In this document: piece after piece, positions 18,505 to 44,500 of the stretch
How the letters are laid out: each line of letters opens with the position of its first letter
Position numbering within the stretch: position 1 is the first letter of the stretch
NCBI GenBank assembly: GCA_016859345.1
Contig: CM029124.1
Span: forward strand, 19,968,980 to 20,032,979
Origin: Istiophorus platypterus
Lineage: Eukaryota; Chordata; Actinopteri; Istiophoriformes; Istiophoridae
DNA: 64,000 bases
Direction: 5' to 3'
Translations under genes and position numbers: made by a program
The notes under the pieces: generated by a model
The model's input: the letters and a program-made list of their open reading frames with translations, nothing else
Databases searched by the model: none
What the model was told of the DNA's origin: nothing

Positions 18505-20544
18505 TTTTCTTGTTCTTTCTGAGTAGAAGACATTAAGCTGAATTGTGCTTTTCTCTATAATGTATTTTCTGCTCCAGACTTTTCCTGGCAGGCTTTATGT
18601 GCAAGCAAATTCTCACCTTGTTCCACCACATAATCTTAAGATCATATGACAGCTTCACAGGGGCTGTTGGTTTTTGCATTGCATGTTTAGGCAAACTTTC
18701 TTTTGAATTAGGTCACTTGTAAGATTTACAGTCAGAGGATAAAATTCAATAAGACAGCCCTGCAGCAATCTTTTACTCACTGACAGATGGCTTAATACTT
18801 TTAGATCCTGCCTTAGTATCCCTTGTTGCTCTAACTGGATTTCATCATTTCACACTGTTCATCTGTATAAAAATGAGTTTTAAACATGGCATCATTAATT
18901 CAATGCTCTCTCAGCCCCGTCAGATCCGAGCCTATTAGCCTCCACTGTCTAAACATCTCAAATCTCGTCCACCATGATCTGATTTGTCATAAATTGAAGT
19001 AAATTGTTAAATTCTCCCGTTGTGCCGTCGATGGCATGTTGGGACGTTGGAACAGTGAAAGAAGGAGGAAAGAAGGAGGATCTGTAATGTGCAATAAATT
19101 AAGAGCACGCAGCGACAAGGGCATATTGTCTGTCTGAAATAATACCAGTCCCGAGGAGATGGTTTTCCTCTCAGTGACATCCAGCTTGATTTTACAGAGG
19201 GAAATGGAAGGAGTTCTCCGTCTTTTTCTCCAATGTTTGCTGATGTTTGCTTGTTTTGGAGGCTCATTGTCAGACTTCACATTGTGTATGGCCCTAAACA
19301 GAAATTCAAAACTGTGAGCAGTGAGCCCCCACTACTGCTGTATCACTTTCTCTGCTGTGATCATTTTCAGTCATATTTTCAGTTAGATCAACTTTGCAGA
19401 TTTGCCTATTTATTCATTCCTTTTTCATTGAGACCGAATGGTAATTAGAAAAAAACAAACAGACAGAAACATCTTAGCTGAGAAGTGGAAAATTCCTGGA
19501 GATGAGAGAACTGGCTCAGTACATTTGGCCCTATTTATATCATTAATGTGTGAGCGAAGCAGCCATCAACCTCCCTGGAAGAAACCTTTCTCAGTGACAT
19601 CAGAGAAGACAGCGAGAGGCAGGTCAACCTAACACACCTTAGGTGCCACACTTTGTACTATTGAAGCCTTGCCAATTTAATCTGTATGGATAATAGTATC
19701 TTATTAGTCAAGGTAAAGCTGAAATTTGACTCTGAGCTCAGGTTGTTGTGTCAGGACTTATGGGCCTTATTCACCTGGCTGGGTAATGAAAATGACAATA
19801 ATTTATGAGTCATAAATCAATGCGATGGTGAGCCTTACTGAACTGTGAACTAACAGCCAGGTTGAATCTGTGCTTGATAAATCATTGTTTCCGCACATCA
19901 CTGGTCAAATTGGCTATGTTCAATAGCCTGAGATGTAAACAGAACTTTGGCCTTTGACAAGGGGATTTATATCTACCGTGATGGTAATGACTGAACCTGC
20001 TCCTGCTGCCAGACACTGAGGCTAATATTGAGTTAATTCTCTCTAGCACAGGAAGCCTCGGCAACATTTAAATGTCAGTGGGAAGTGGAAACGTCGTCAG
20101 TCCTCAAAAGTAATAGCGCAGGGACTGGTAGCATTTAAATTTCCAGTGTTAATTAGGGGGCAGAATAACAAACTGGAACTTTGTTGTTGTGATATTAAGC
20201 GTTTACAGTAGATAATTATATTTTCCTGTCGCTGCGTATTCACAATTCCAATCTAGTGTATATCTAATTATTATTGTTTACTGTGTGCAGAAAATCAAGC
20301 TGCAGAGCTTTCTGAAGCTATAACGGGTCACATCTAAGGAGGAGGGGAATTAATTTTTAAAGTATAGCAAAGTCAGGTCCTGTTAATATTAGAGCTTGGC
20401 TGGCCACTGTGGATATTGATAGATTATGCGATGATATCTGTAAAACTGACCTCATTTATACCCATATATTGTTATTATTTATTGTTTTTCCAAAAATATG
20501 AATGCCCCATTTGACAATTAAAAAGTAAATTAAAAAAAATAATG

Positions 20545-20546
<2 letters not shown>

Positions 20547-20612
<66 letters not shown>
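20547..20612. repeat. (TA)n microsatellite
   Basis: About 33 uninterrupted TA units in vwc2 intron 1. The length suggests it is polymorphic and prone to cruciform formation. Confidence 0.95.
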
Positions 20613-20617
<5 letters not shown>

Positions 20618-23481
20618 CTGCTGTTGAAGGTAGGCTTTTAAGTAAAAATACAGGATGGGGAAAAAAATGAGCACAAGCTTTAATTGCATGCTGTTTATGT
20701 AGTTGTGGTCATGGAGGGAGCCCTACATTAGGACAACATTGCCTGGCAATAATTTGACTGTTTTTTGTTGACATTGGCTTTACTCCGTCATTGTTTGGGA
20801 TGTAAAACAAATTTGATTTGCTCGCTTTAAATATTTTGTCTGGCCTTATTTAAACCCAGTTTGTAGAAGAGTATCAAGGTGCAAGTCCTTTCCTTTGCCA
20901 TTAATTGAGGGTGACAGATGACAAAACATGGATGTGACTATAAAACTGCTGTTATTACTCTAAAAAAAGAAGCATTTCATGTTTATGTGTTATAACGGCT
21001 GTGCATGATATAGATTCATTTCATATACATTCATTTTGTTTGCCAAAACTCATTGACAGGAAAAGAAACATATAGTATGTTATCCTAGAGGGTAACATTA
21101 TTATTGTCTGAGTTGAGTCCTCGACAAACTTAACAGAAATCAAAAACACAAATATTTGTTTTTTTGAAGACAGATGCAGAGCATATTAAAATCTGTTGTA
21201 TTAAACTATGTTTTATAGTTTATTTATTATTCACTGAAGGATTGATCCCCACAGTGATACCGAGTTCTAATCTTTTTGAATATTATATTTAATGGAAATC
21301 AGCTTCCCCTGCTGTTGGTTTCCAGTGGAGGTCCCCCTGCTGGTTGACCTGTCAGGCCTGAGGTTTGAAATTAAAACTTTCACATTCATGGTCTGAGGGA
21401 CCATAGTAGGCTGGCTCAGTGGTGGAGGAATTAGAAACTGAAACTCAGTTCATTTAAACTCTCATAAAGCTCTATCAGTAAACCATATGATAATATGCAC
21501 AGAGATGTTTTAGTAATATGGATATTTAAGACCTATGTTTTACTCTAGGGGTGTGTAGTTTGTTACACAGTACACACACTAAATCACCTCTCATAGCTTC
21601 TGCTTGCATCGTTATGTATTAATCAAAAATCAATTAAAAAAACAACATTAGTTTTCAATTTAGCATAACGGTAAATCTAAGTGGAGGCATTGGTTCTATA
21701 GGACTTCATATCATGCATGTTAAACCACGGGAGGTATCTTCCCTGTTCCCAGAGCTTTCCCCAGAGCTTTTTAGCACTTTATGTCACTTGATAATTGCTT
21801 GGACTTCAGTGTTTGGATCCATGCAGAGACCTGTCACTAGTGACGCAACACAGAAACCACATTACCGTGGTGAAAAAAAGGTGACTTTTCTTCAAGATAA
21901 AAAAAATATACAGCTAATTTTCCTGCATTAATTATTGTTTATTTTCCAGAGATAATTATTTGGATCTGAGAAGTGTTAATTGAGAGTTGTTTTTCCACTT
22001 ACAGGGCTGATTTTTGCTGTGAAGTGGGTGTTCAAATGTGTCAGAAGTGTGAATGAACTCAGTGATGTTGGCTTATATAAACTCTAGTATGCTGCTGATT
22101 TATGGCTGCAGCCAGTAGTTAGTATAAGGCTCCAGTGAGCGTGGGCCATTTCAGGTCAAACCTGTGCAGAGTATGGGAGTCTGAATGAGGCATATTCTAG
22201 CTGTGCAGGTAAAATCATAGGGTTGCTACTTCAGGTTCTGATCCTAAAAGAGAGCTTAAAGAAACATGGTTGTACTTTATCACAAATTTGTGTTTATTGC
22301 TTGAAAATTAATACTTAAAATTTGTGTGGAAAACAGCCCATAACAAAAGCTTGTACCCAATGCTTCAGAGATGTGTTGAGAGACACTGTATTGTATCTTT
22401 ATGTCAGTTCATCACTGTGTTTTTTTCCTCCCTGCCAGAATGTCATTGCAAGTATTCAAGATAGAGCAGTGAAGCAAAAAAACGAATTCTCTGCAGGGCT
22501 GTAGGGCAAAGATAAATCCATGACCTTTCACCAAATAGCTTATGTGCAATGCTATAAATGTAAGAAAGTTTGACATCACTTGGGCGTGAGTGGTAAGATC
22601 CACAAAGGCATCTTGAAAATGTTTAGTGATATAGGACTACAGGAAAGGACATATTGCAGTCTAGCTTGTACAATTTCATGACATTTGACCCACATTATGC
22701 TGTGTGGCTGTGAATTAATTGGACAGACATTTAGAAAAGATATGATATGTATTAAGGATGCTGAGATGGTACTAAGATGTAATCATTGTAGCTAATGATT
22801 TAATTTGCAGATCCAGAGAATGTAAAGATTTTTGTTTTTATAGGATGCAGATGTTGTTTTTTTTATGTTTTTTCTTATTGTTATCAAATGCCATGAAGAC
22901 AGACCAAAAGCAACAATGTGAAAGTATGTCAGTACTTTTCGAGTACATTCGGTCTTGTTGAGGACATAAATCTTTACAACAGGTCCCTATATAAAGTAAT
23001 CATTTATTTTTCAATGGGATCTGTATTTTTTTTTTTTTTTAATAAAAAAGCTGCTCTTTGCAGTTTTAGGCAACAGTTACTCCAACAGAAGTAAATAATG
23101 CATTTTTGAGGGGACTATTTTCAGCTGCAGCTGCTTTTGGACAACAATAGAGCTCTGTGTACAGAAATAAGATATACAGTATCAGGGATTACATGGGCAA
23201 GTACTTTCTTATGATCTTTTCATGGGATTTGTAGAGAGTGAGAATAATATAGATCTAGTGGCAGTCTTATTCTTAAAGATACCACATTGATGGCTAGTTT
23301 GTACCCACTTGACCACCAAGCTGAGAGCCACCCAGAGCTCGTTCTGACGGAGAGCACAACAGCAAGAGCAGCAGCCGCAGAAGTATCTGTGTGACAGCTA
23401 GTAACAGCTGTTAAGGTGGAGAGGTGAGGCTGAGAAAAGCCAAATGAGGTCCTTTTACTAATGAGGCTTGATCTCAACCCC

Positions 23482-23486
23482 CCTCC

Positions 23487-23522
<36 letters not shown>

Positions 23523-23535
23523 GTCTCTCTCTCTC
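23482..23535. repeat. (CT)n microsatellite with two GTCT interruptions
   Basis: A pyrimidine-pure CT tract except for two G interruptions, about 1.4 kb before the first vwc2 coding exon. Serine/leucine- or arginine/glutamate-rich frames across it are artefacts. Confidence 0.93.
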
Positions 23536-24894
23536 AGCTGCAGCAGCGTTATCGGTATGCACCTCGTTCTGCTTCCTCTCAGTTCCACAGCAGCTCCAAG
23601 GATTCTGCCTCAAACATAGCAATTCCACTAAAACACCGCTCAAATACCACTGCCACGCCAGCAGTCAATTTCAGCCTTTTTCCTCTAGAATGATTCCGAA
23701 TTCATGAATATCAAAACGTATGACTGAAAATGTATGGGGAGACTTTGGCTCATAGTTGAGTCAGCTGTCCCAACCTTATCTCTGCCCTTTCTGTGTGTTA
23801 CCACACACCTAATCATGTTTGCATACTGTTTACTCAACGCACTTCCCCTTCCGTTTAGCGCTCCTAATCTTGCTGTAGGAAATTAGCTGTGTTTCTTCAG
23901 GATGACAAATTAATCAATACGCTGAACTATGCTTAAACAAGTGCAGACGGGACTTTACAGTTAATTGGAGAGCCAGTCGATACGGTGTAATCTCACCTGT
24001 TTTCGAAATAAGCTATAGAGGTCATGACAACTGCAGGCTTTTAAACAGAACTCTGCAACGACACTGAACATTTGGGAAATGAATGGAAGTAGGCCACGAC
24101 ACACAGCAAGGCATCATTGCAGGCATTTGAATTTCAAGACGCCGCAGTAAATCAAGTTAAGCAAGAGATAAAAACAAAAACATTGACTTCTGCTTTTCAA
24201 AAATGTTCAGCCTCTGCAATGTCTGCTTTTGATCGTAAGATTTCACTCAAATTGAGCTGTCGTGTACTGAATCCTCACTGTACTAAAAACGGTAAAGTGA
24301 TGTGCTTTTATTTTTATTAAAACAAAATAATGAGAAATTTATTGGGCTTCGTCAAGGGAAGGTTCCAGTGCGTTTTCCTCTCTTGGCAGAGGCTTAGCAG
24401 ATCTGGCTTTATTTTTAAATTGATATGGCTACTTTTGTCAGCTACAGTAAATTCATCTTTCCAGACTAGAATTATGTTCTATTTTCAGATCAATTTTTTT
24501 TTACTTTTGTACAGTTGAATGCGGTTCGTTTAAAAAAAGCAGACATTGATCCTGATTCTTTGTTCCGTAAAAACAGGAGCTTAGGAGTGTTAGATTCAGG
24601 TCCTTCTTTGCCATTTCCCCTTACTCTGTCCCAGCTAGGACGATTGATGCTGGGAAGAATTACAGTATGAAGCAGTATTGATTTCCTAACACAGCCCTAT
24701 GAATACTCTTTGTCCTGATGATCCAATTCACTGATCCTACAGACCTGTGTCACACTCAGCGGGACGGTTCCTTGACACGATGGGGGAGTGCACTGAAGTT
24801 GTCGAATTTCTGACACTTTTCTATAGGCTAAATGAGACAACCCCACGCCTGAAATAAAAAGTGACAAAATACTGAGCACATAACCCCAGTTTAA

Positions 24895-37673
<12,779 letters not shown>

Positions 37674-38345
37674 AGACTGGCACATTTAGACGGGACATTG
37701 GCACGCAACACCAGCGCCAATTCGCATGTAAACTCTCGGCCTTTCACCCAGTCTACCGGACATCAGGGTCGGACAGCAGCCCTCGAGCATTTCAGCATTT
37801 ATACTGTAGTCACTCCTGCATTACTGAAAAAAATGCTTTTATGAAAGTTTATAATCCACACACAGAATATCTATTTATCTATGTATTAAATTATTTATGA
37901 ATATATACAAAAATAGGGGTCATTAATGCTGAACTAGTGAAAAAAATATTTTTTATAGCCTCTGTATTTTAATAAGCAATGTATTGGACCAGAGGTCAAT
38001 AAAACAACAGAATGTATAGAACACACACAGCTGTCTTTGGAGGTGAAAACCTCAATGTCTTGACCATGTGGTGTCAACCGACAAATCCTGACACCTGCCC
38101 CTCTACCACCAAAGTGCAGACTAGACTTGTGCGATCAATGTCAGAATGATGGGTAAAGATTTGCTGTGTAGGACGATCAAGTACAGAGTTAAGAACAAAA
38201 TGAGAAAGAGAGGGAAATTCAAGAGACTGTTTCCTTATTTCTTTAATCTTTTTTGGATGTTCAAATGTGCTTTGATTTGAAAGTGCTTTTTTGTATTTCT
38301 CTTGGTACTGTGTGTTCATGTTTCAAATAAAAGCCAATCTGTGCT
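37674..38345 (+). other. vwc2: vwc2 3' UTR with two polyadenylation signals
   Basis: After the TAG at 37671-37673 the sequence is AT-rich, with AATAAA at 37998-38003 and 38326-38331. Short and long 3' ends are both plausible. The AT-rich stretch at about 37,865-37,900 resembles AU-rich elements. Confidence 0.6.
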
Positions 38346-41060
38346 CGGTAAAGTGCTCAAATGGTGCTTTTCAGCTTTAGGTCTTCGTGATTAGTTTTCC
38401 TGAAAGGGTGGTGTTTTACATTTAAAGGCTGCCAACTGAATAAAGTGTTCACAATTTCAAAAGAATTGTCAAATAATACTGAGATGGTATGATCAGATCC
38501 TTCCTTTGGGGTGAAGGATGTGGCATTTCAGATATCACAGGTAACCTTTGAATGCGACCAACCTGAATGAGTCCACTCTTAAAATGTAAGCATTTTTTTC
38601 TGTTTTCAAATTCTACGATGAGAAGCGTTTTTGGGAAATCTAGAGGTAAATATTTAATGGGTTGATAGGAGAATATTAAGTTATTAAGTATTGCTGCAGT
38701 TTCATCCCAAATTAAATAAAGTGAGGTTGGAAGTGAGAATATAGAATCTACATAGTTGCCTCTGGATTTTTAACTCCATTAATAAAGGCCTGACTAGGCT
38801 CGCCAATGTCACCGATCACAATATGCTTCTAAGAGTTCAGAAATTGAAAGGTCACCGGCTCGTGGCATATTTTTTATTGTCTTCATCTTCAATTTGAGGA
38901 TGAGGAGTAATGAATGCTTGTGTCTGGCAGAGCAAAGGGGGCCACTGACCAGCAGATTGAAATGATGATGAATAATTTAAGTTCAGGTTATGAGCACTGA
39001 GGGGTTGGCTTTGATAACTGGATGCAGATGCAGTTATCTGCATATTTTCCTGTCATATTTTGCATTAGCAGCGTGGCGCTCTCCTTGTCATCCTCTGCAA
39101 TGTGCTGGCCACGCAGCAAAACTCTTTGATCAAGGGGTTGCCAGACAACGATGTTGCATCTCCAGCAGGGATCCGTGCCTGTCAGCCACCCGGCAGGATT
39201 GAGGTAAATAAGCCTAAATGCATGTACATGCTACGTGACAGGCTTCTCTCAGAGCAGCAGGAGAGCGGTGGCACAGATCTATTAGGGTTTTTTCTGGTCA
39301 GCCTTAACTCCTCTGTTTCTATGACTATAAGGGTCCTCTTAAACCAGACTCATTCATTCAAGGAAAACAGGAATTGTGCTTGCGCATACGAGTGGTAAAT
39401 GATTCTGGGATTTTTCTCTCCTATCCCCCAATTTTCGCAAGTAATACAAGGAGCTCGTTTTAATGTGCCTTGTTCTCCACCCTCAGTCTTCTTCTATTTA
39501 GAGGTATCACTGCCGTGTCATATCTCTTTTCTTTCATTTTCAGGCTAATACTCCCTTCTGTTTAATTTCCCAAGCAGCTTACCTTCTGTGCCTCAGCCTG
39601 TGATGCAATGAATGTTAGCAGGGATGTGTCTCTGTCACCCTCATCTGCGCTGTCCGGGTCATTAACATTCACAGTTGGCTTCACATCAGTTCATATTACA
39701 GCAGTTACTCAAGATCCGTTCTGTGTATGATTGGATATAAGAAAGGTGGACTATAAATTCTGCTTATCAGAAACAAGACTGGGTCTTTTACTTTGACATA
39801 AAAATCCCAGTAGTAGTAAGCATCTTAACTCCTTCAAAGACAGGACATTAATTGGAAACATCTGTTGGAGAAACCCATAAGAGATCAGCTTGGTCTCCCC
39901 AAAGCTGTTACTGTGTAATTAGGCGTCTGCCCTGTTCTGGACAATGTGCACTGCTGCACTTAGATGAGATGTGTTCATATTACAGTAGGTGATGAAATTC
40001 ATTATTCATTTATAGCAATCGGCCAGCTCTGTCATTAGAAATGAAAGCATCATAAGCTTTGAGGAACCCTCTGGTCAACAAAGGAAAGTTGAAAGCTTCA
40101 TCTGCATGCAGTTTCACAAAGGGCTCTTATTAACTCACAAATACGAAGGAATAAAACCAAAAGTCCCCCAGAGTTACTGGCCTAAGAGGAGGGCTAGTAA
40201 AATATGCTTTAACTTCAATGACAGATGCAGACTAAGCTATAGCTCATTCTCATGATTTATGCTTTGGAGCATTTGTTAGGAAAAATGCCTATAGCGTAGT
40301 AGCTCATATAGGCTACTTGTATAAAGTTTGTGTACTTGATTAATTTTTGTAAAATCCCATTATCTCTTAAACACATTTCCCATCTAATTACTTCATCAGT
40401 TAAATCTTTAAGTCAGCATCTTAAACATCATTATCTTAGCATTGTCTTGCTTTACATGATGATATTAACGTTTAGCCTATGACACCACTGTGTCTGGTGC
40501 AGCCTCACAGCACCCCAAGCAAAGGTTGCAGAGGTAAAAGGTTAAATCTTCTGTTGACAGTTACTCTGAAGTGAAGACATGTCTGGAACACGTGATGATG
40601 TGAATGATATATAATGTTTGTGCTAAGTGATCAAGCAGATAATTTAGTAGCAGAATTGGAGAACAACAATATTAGCTTGAGGGGCATGAACTTGACAGCA
40701 AAAAGAGGAACCCATGCTCTATTATAGTTAAACCTATGTTTTAAAAGCTTTAAAAGTAATGTTATTTTAATTTTCTATCTCTGTCTGTGTCACTTAACAC
40801 CCATACATTTAAAGGTTAAACTTAACAGATACAATTTCTCAGTCAAACCACATGTTTTCCTATGAAGCTTCAGGACACAAGATTTATTTTTTTTTTTTTA
40901 TAGCTGCGCATTTCTTTTTGTCAAGTTCAATCATACAGTATAGTGACATGTTAATAGATACAGTTCAGGTGAACATCTTAGGGGGCAGTCCTTGGCTTTC
41001 GGCATCCCCACAATGTCCATATATTCTTCCAGATATAATGATTAGAATTTAGACCAAACA
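38346..41060. other. Non-coding DNA downstream of vwc2
   Basis: No gene, transposon or RNA recognised. Open frames are short and without support. Confidence 0.5.
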
Positions 41061-41061
41061 G

Positions 41062-41525
41062 TTTTTTTCTTGGTTTCATCAGACCAGAGAATCTTGTTTC
41101 TCATGGTCTGAGAGTCCTTTAGGTGCCTTGTTTCAAACAACAAGCAGCTTTCATGTGTTTTTCACCGAGGTCTTTCACTTTGCCATTAAGCTAAGATTGT
41201 TAGAGTGCTGTAGCAATGGTTGTCCTTCTGGAAGTTTCTCGTATCTCCACACGGGATTGTGGATTTCTGGAGCTCAGACACAGTGACCATCAGGTTCCTG
41301 GTCCGCTCTTATCATGCCCCCTTTCCCCCTGGTTGCTCATTTTGGCCGGGCAGCCAGTTCTAGGAAGAGTCCTGGTTGTTTCCACACATCCTCCATTTAG
41401 GAATTATGGAGGCCATTGTGCTATTGGGAACCTTCAAAAATGAATTTAAACAATTTTGGCATCAGGCTGCAACATAACAAAATGTGAAAAAGTGAAGGGG
41501 TTTGAATAATGTCTGAATGCACTTT
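41062..41525 (-). pseudogene. Tc1-like transposon relic (5' part with terminal repeat)
   Basis: Read on the minus strand, the upper end (about 41,525-41,455) has the Tc1-family terminus GTGCATTCAGACATTATTC and CCCCTTCACTTTTTCAC. Below it come transposase pieces: KVPNSTMASIIPKWR near 41,420 and RHLKDSQTMRNKILWSDET at about 41,130-41,072. The latter carries the first catalytic aspartate of the DDE triad (WSDET). Stops and frameshifts interrupt the frame, and the element is cut off just after WSDET, so it is dead. Its class is clear; the family name is not assigned. Confidence 0.88.
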
Positions 41526-44500
41526 ATAGTTCCCATTCTCAAAAAAACAAGAATGAATTGTGACATTTGCCCATGGACACAGAGAAAAGAGATACATCTA
41601 CATTGGAAAAGAAGTAACAATAGGAGGTAAAAGTAGTCCACATGAGTTGTTTCACTATCTCTTAAATCACATCATTTGAAAAAATATCAGGCCACAAGTT
41701 TGTCCTACATTTGTAGAACAAAGTGGTCAGAAAAATAACTAATAATAATTTGTTTCCCCTCAATGGCTGCTGTATTTTTATTAGTATATAATATTTTTTG
41801 ATTTCCCCCCTGGGGGGCAGAAGTAGGGGGCCAATGGGCAATTGACACCCCCATTTTCCGCCCCTGTCCCAAATTCTTTTTAAGTTGTGGATCACTATAT
41901 CCCCCTTTCAATCATTCCCATCAACTCAAAGACGTTAAGTAAAATCATGCAGGCAATCATAAAACAAGAAAGACTTTTAAAATTTTAATAAAATCGAAGA
42001 GGACATTGTGTAAGGTCGGGGACTGACAGCAACCAGATGTACCTGGTGAGATGCTCAACATGCAGGGAAAACAGAGGGACGTGCATACTCAAGGCCTCGT
42101 GACTCAATTCACCCCCGGAGACCTCCTCCAGCATGAGCGTGAGAAAGTCATTCAGGCATAGAGCATTTCAAAAGCTACATTCTGTCTGCTTCACATCAGT
42201 ACATTTGTTTTGGAACTCTGTCAGTGGCATTGTGCAGGGAGATGACTGGAGGATATCTGGGATTATAGCAGGTTCAGGGGCATTTACAAACCAGCCTTCC
42301 TCCTGCCATAAGCACGGTTGGCAATTACTCACAGGACATGTTTTTTGTCTCCACCTGCCAGTTTCTCCCTCTGAAATTATAGCGGAAATAGTGTAAACCC
42401 AATTTTAACCACCCATTTTACAAGATTTTGGACTGAAATCTGAGTGATATGAAATCTACAATAGCTTTTAAAGTGGTGTGGCCAAATGAAAACAAGATGA
42501 AATTACATAAAAAGCATGACTTGATGCTTAAGCCTCCTGATAACATAATTCATCTGTATCTGCATGCCTCTGGCAATGATGTCACATAGTTTAAAGACAT
42601 TGAGTGTAGGTATGGAGAGAACCTAAAACCATCTCCTCGCCCTGTGCAGTACTCTGTTGCCTACCAAATTCACAATGTGGCAGTGAGCTGTCAGCGACGC
42701 CCAGGAGATGCAGGTTTCAAGTACCTTCCCCTTGGTTGTCTATTTTCAGACAATGGAGCAAGTATGACTTAGTGACTGGAATGCGGATCATTAATATGAC
42801 ATGTTAACCAGGAGTCAATTCCAATCCATTTCCAAGCTGCTCTTCACTGGTAAATCCTGATTTATACCCGTAACGTTGTTTGACAAAATCAACACACAGA
42901 TAGGTTAAAGACAACGGTTGTGCTTTGGTTTTAGCATATTTACCTGTGAATTTATCATTCAGAGAAAGAAACTTATTCACATCTATTTCAGCTATCGAGC
43001 AGTTAGTTGAACGAGAAGCTATAAAGTTGTGCCTTGGCGGGAAGGCGGGGCAAGACTGGCGACTCTCTTCTATAGAGATCAGCTTTGGTTTGTCCAAAAT
43101 TTCACTAGATCCGTTGCCGAGGGTTTTGTGCAAAAAAGTGGCTAAGTGGTCTGAAAAGTCAGTTATTTGGCAACAAAGGTGATAAGTAGCCAGCACTGCT
43201 TTGGAATTTGCCACCTCATAATGTAATAGAAACTCGAAACTGTTATGCACCAATTCATTTTGACAGAGCAACAGCCAATGGGAAACTCCAACATGTGGCC
43301 AGCTGACAAATATTGTAACTTCGTCAGTCACACTAGCTACAAAAAACAAAACATCAGAAACTGATGTAAGTCAGTCAGTCAGTCAGTCACGGGCTTTTGC
43401 GTTTGTAAATTTTAATTAGTTTACTACACATGCTTGAGGGAGATACTGAGCTGAAATTTCACAAGTTCTCCAAGAGCTGGTTGATAAAGTCCTTTAATGG
43501 CATGAGTGAAATTTGTAAAGCTTTACTGAGTCTTTTGAAATGATAATAAGTCCCCTGTTTTATTAAATTATTACGTCATATTTCATTACAAAATATTTTT
43601 AAAAAGTATTTTCACACACATGCCTAGACTTAATATGAGTGTTTTTGCAGCTTGGGCCACTTCAAACTTCAAAATCAAAAAAGGACTCTCAATTGAAGCA
43701 TGAGATCAAACCACTTCAGTGCCAACTTCAATATAAAGTTTTGAAAGCACAGGTTAACTGTCATGATTTCTCGTACCCAAGCGTAACCCTAAGCTAATGG
43801 TCCTATCTGTCTGCAGGCTTATGAAATGCATTAAAAGCTTTGTGCGACAATGATTTGAAAGGGGTGAAAATGTTCTGTCAGCCCGCAAAACAGCAAAATA
43901 AGCAAAGATTCAAAGTGCATTTTACCCGCGTGCATCTATACCTGATAATGTTAATGAACACTACACTGTGATTTAACTTACCAATAATGCTGTAATGATC
44001 TACCTTCTCGTTTGTCAAAAGTGAATAATTATGTAGGATTTTGTTGTTTGTTGTGCATATACACTACATTAAAACAGAAAGAGCTAGATGACGGCTGAAG
44101 GTTATGAATAATTAATGTCACAATTTCAGCATTTGTTTCTCTTTCTGAGGGAGAGCTGAGCTTTTAACTGGAATCACTTTAAATAAAAGGAAGGCTCGTT
44201 ATCTGTAAGTGCATTTAGAGTTTCTGCTTAATACGTGACTGTTATCAACAGTGCAGTTCATTAGTAGATTTGCGATTCTTCTTTCAGAGAGCCAGCCCTT
44301 TGAATTTCTGCTGTGAGAATACAGAGTAAATTCCAGCCCTCTGTTTCTCAGATGCCAACTGTATTCGTCTAAATTCCACTTTTCTGAACATTAATTTCAA
44401 TGGACAACTGCTAAATGTTGGTAAAATGCTGTGAGGATTCTATTTGCACCTCCTGAAATGATTTCTAAGCACGTCATCCCAAATCCATTAAATCCAGCTT

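Noticed and set aside
23220..23643. Arg/Glu-rich minus-strand frames across the CT tract
   Set aside because: Driven by the microsatellite; no splice or family support.
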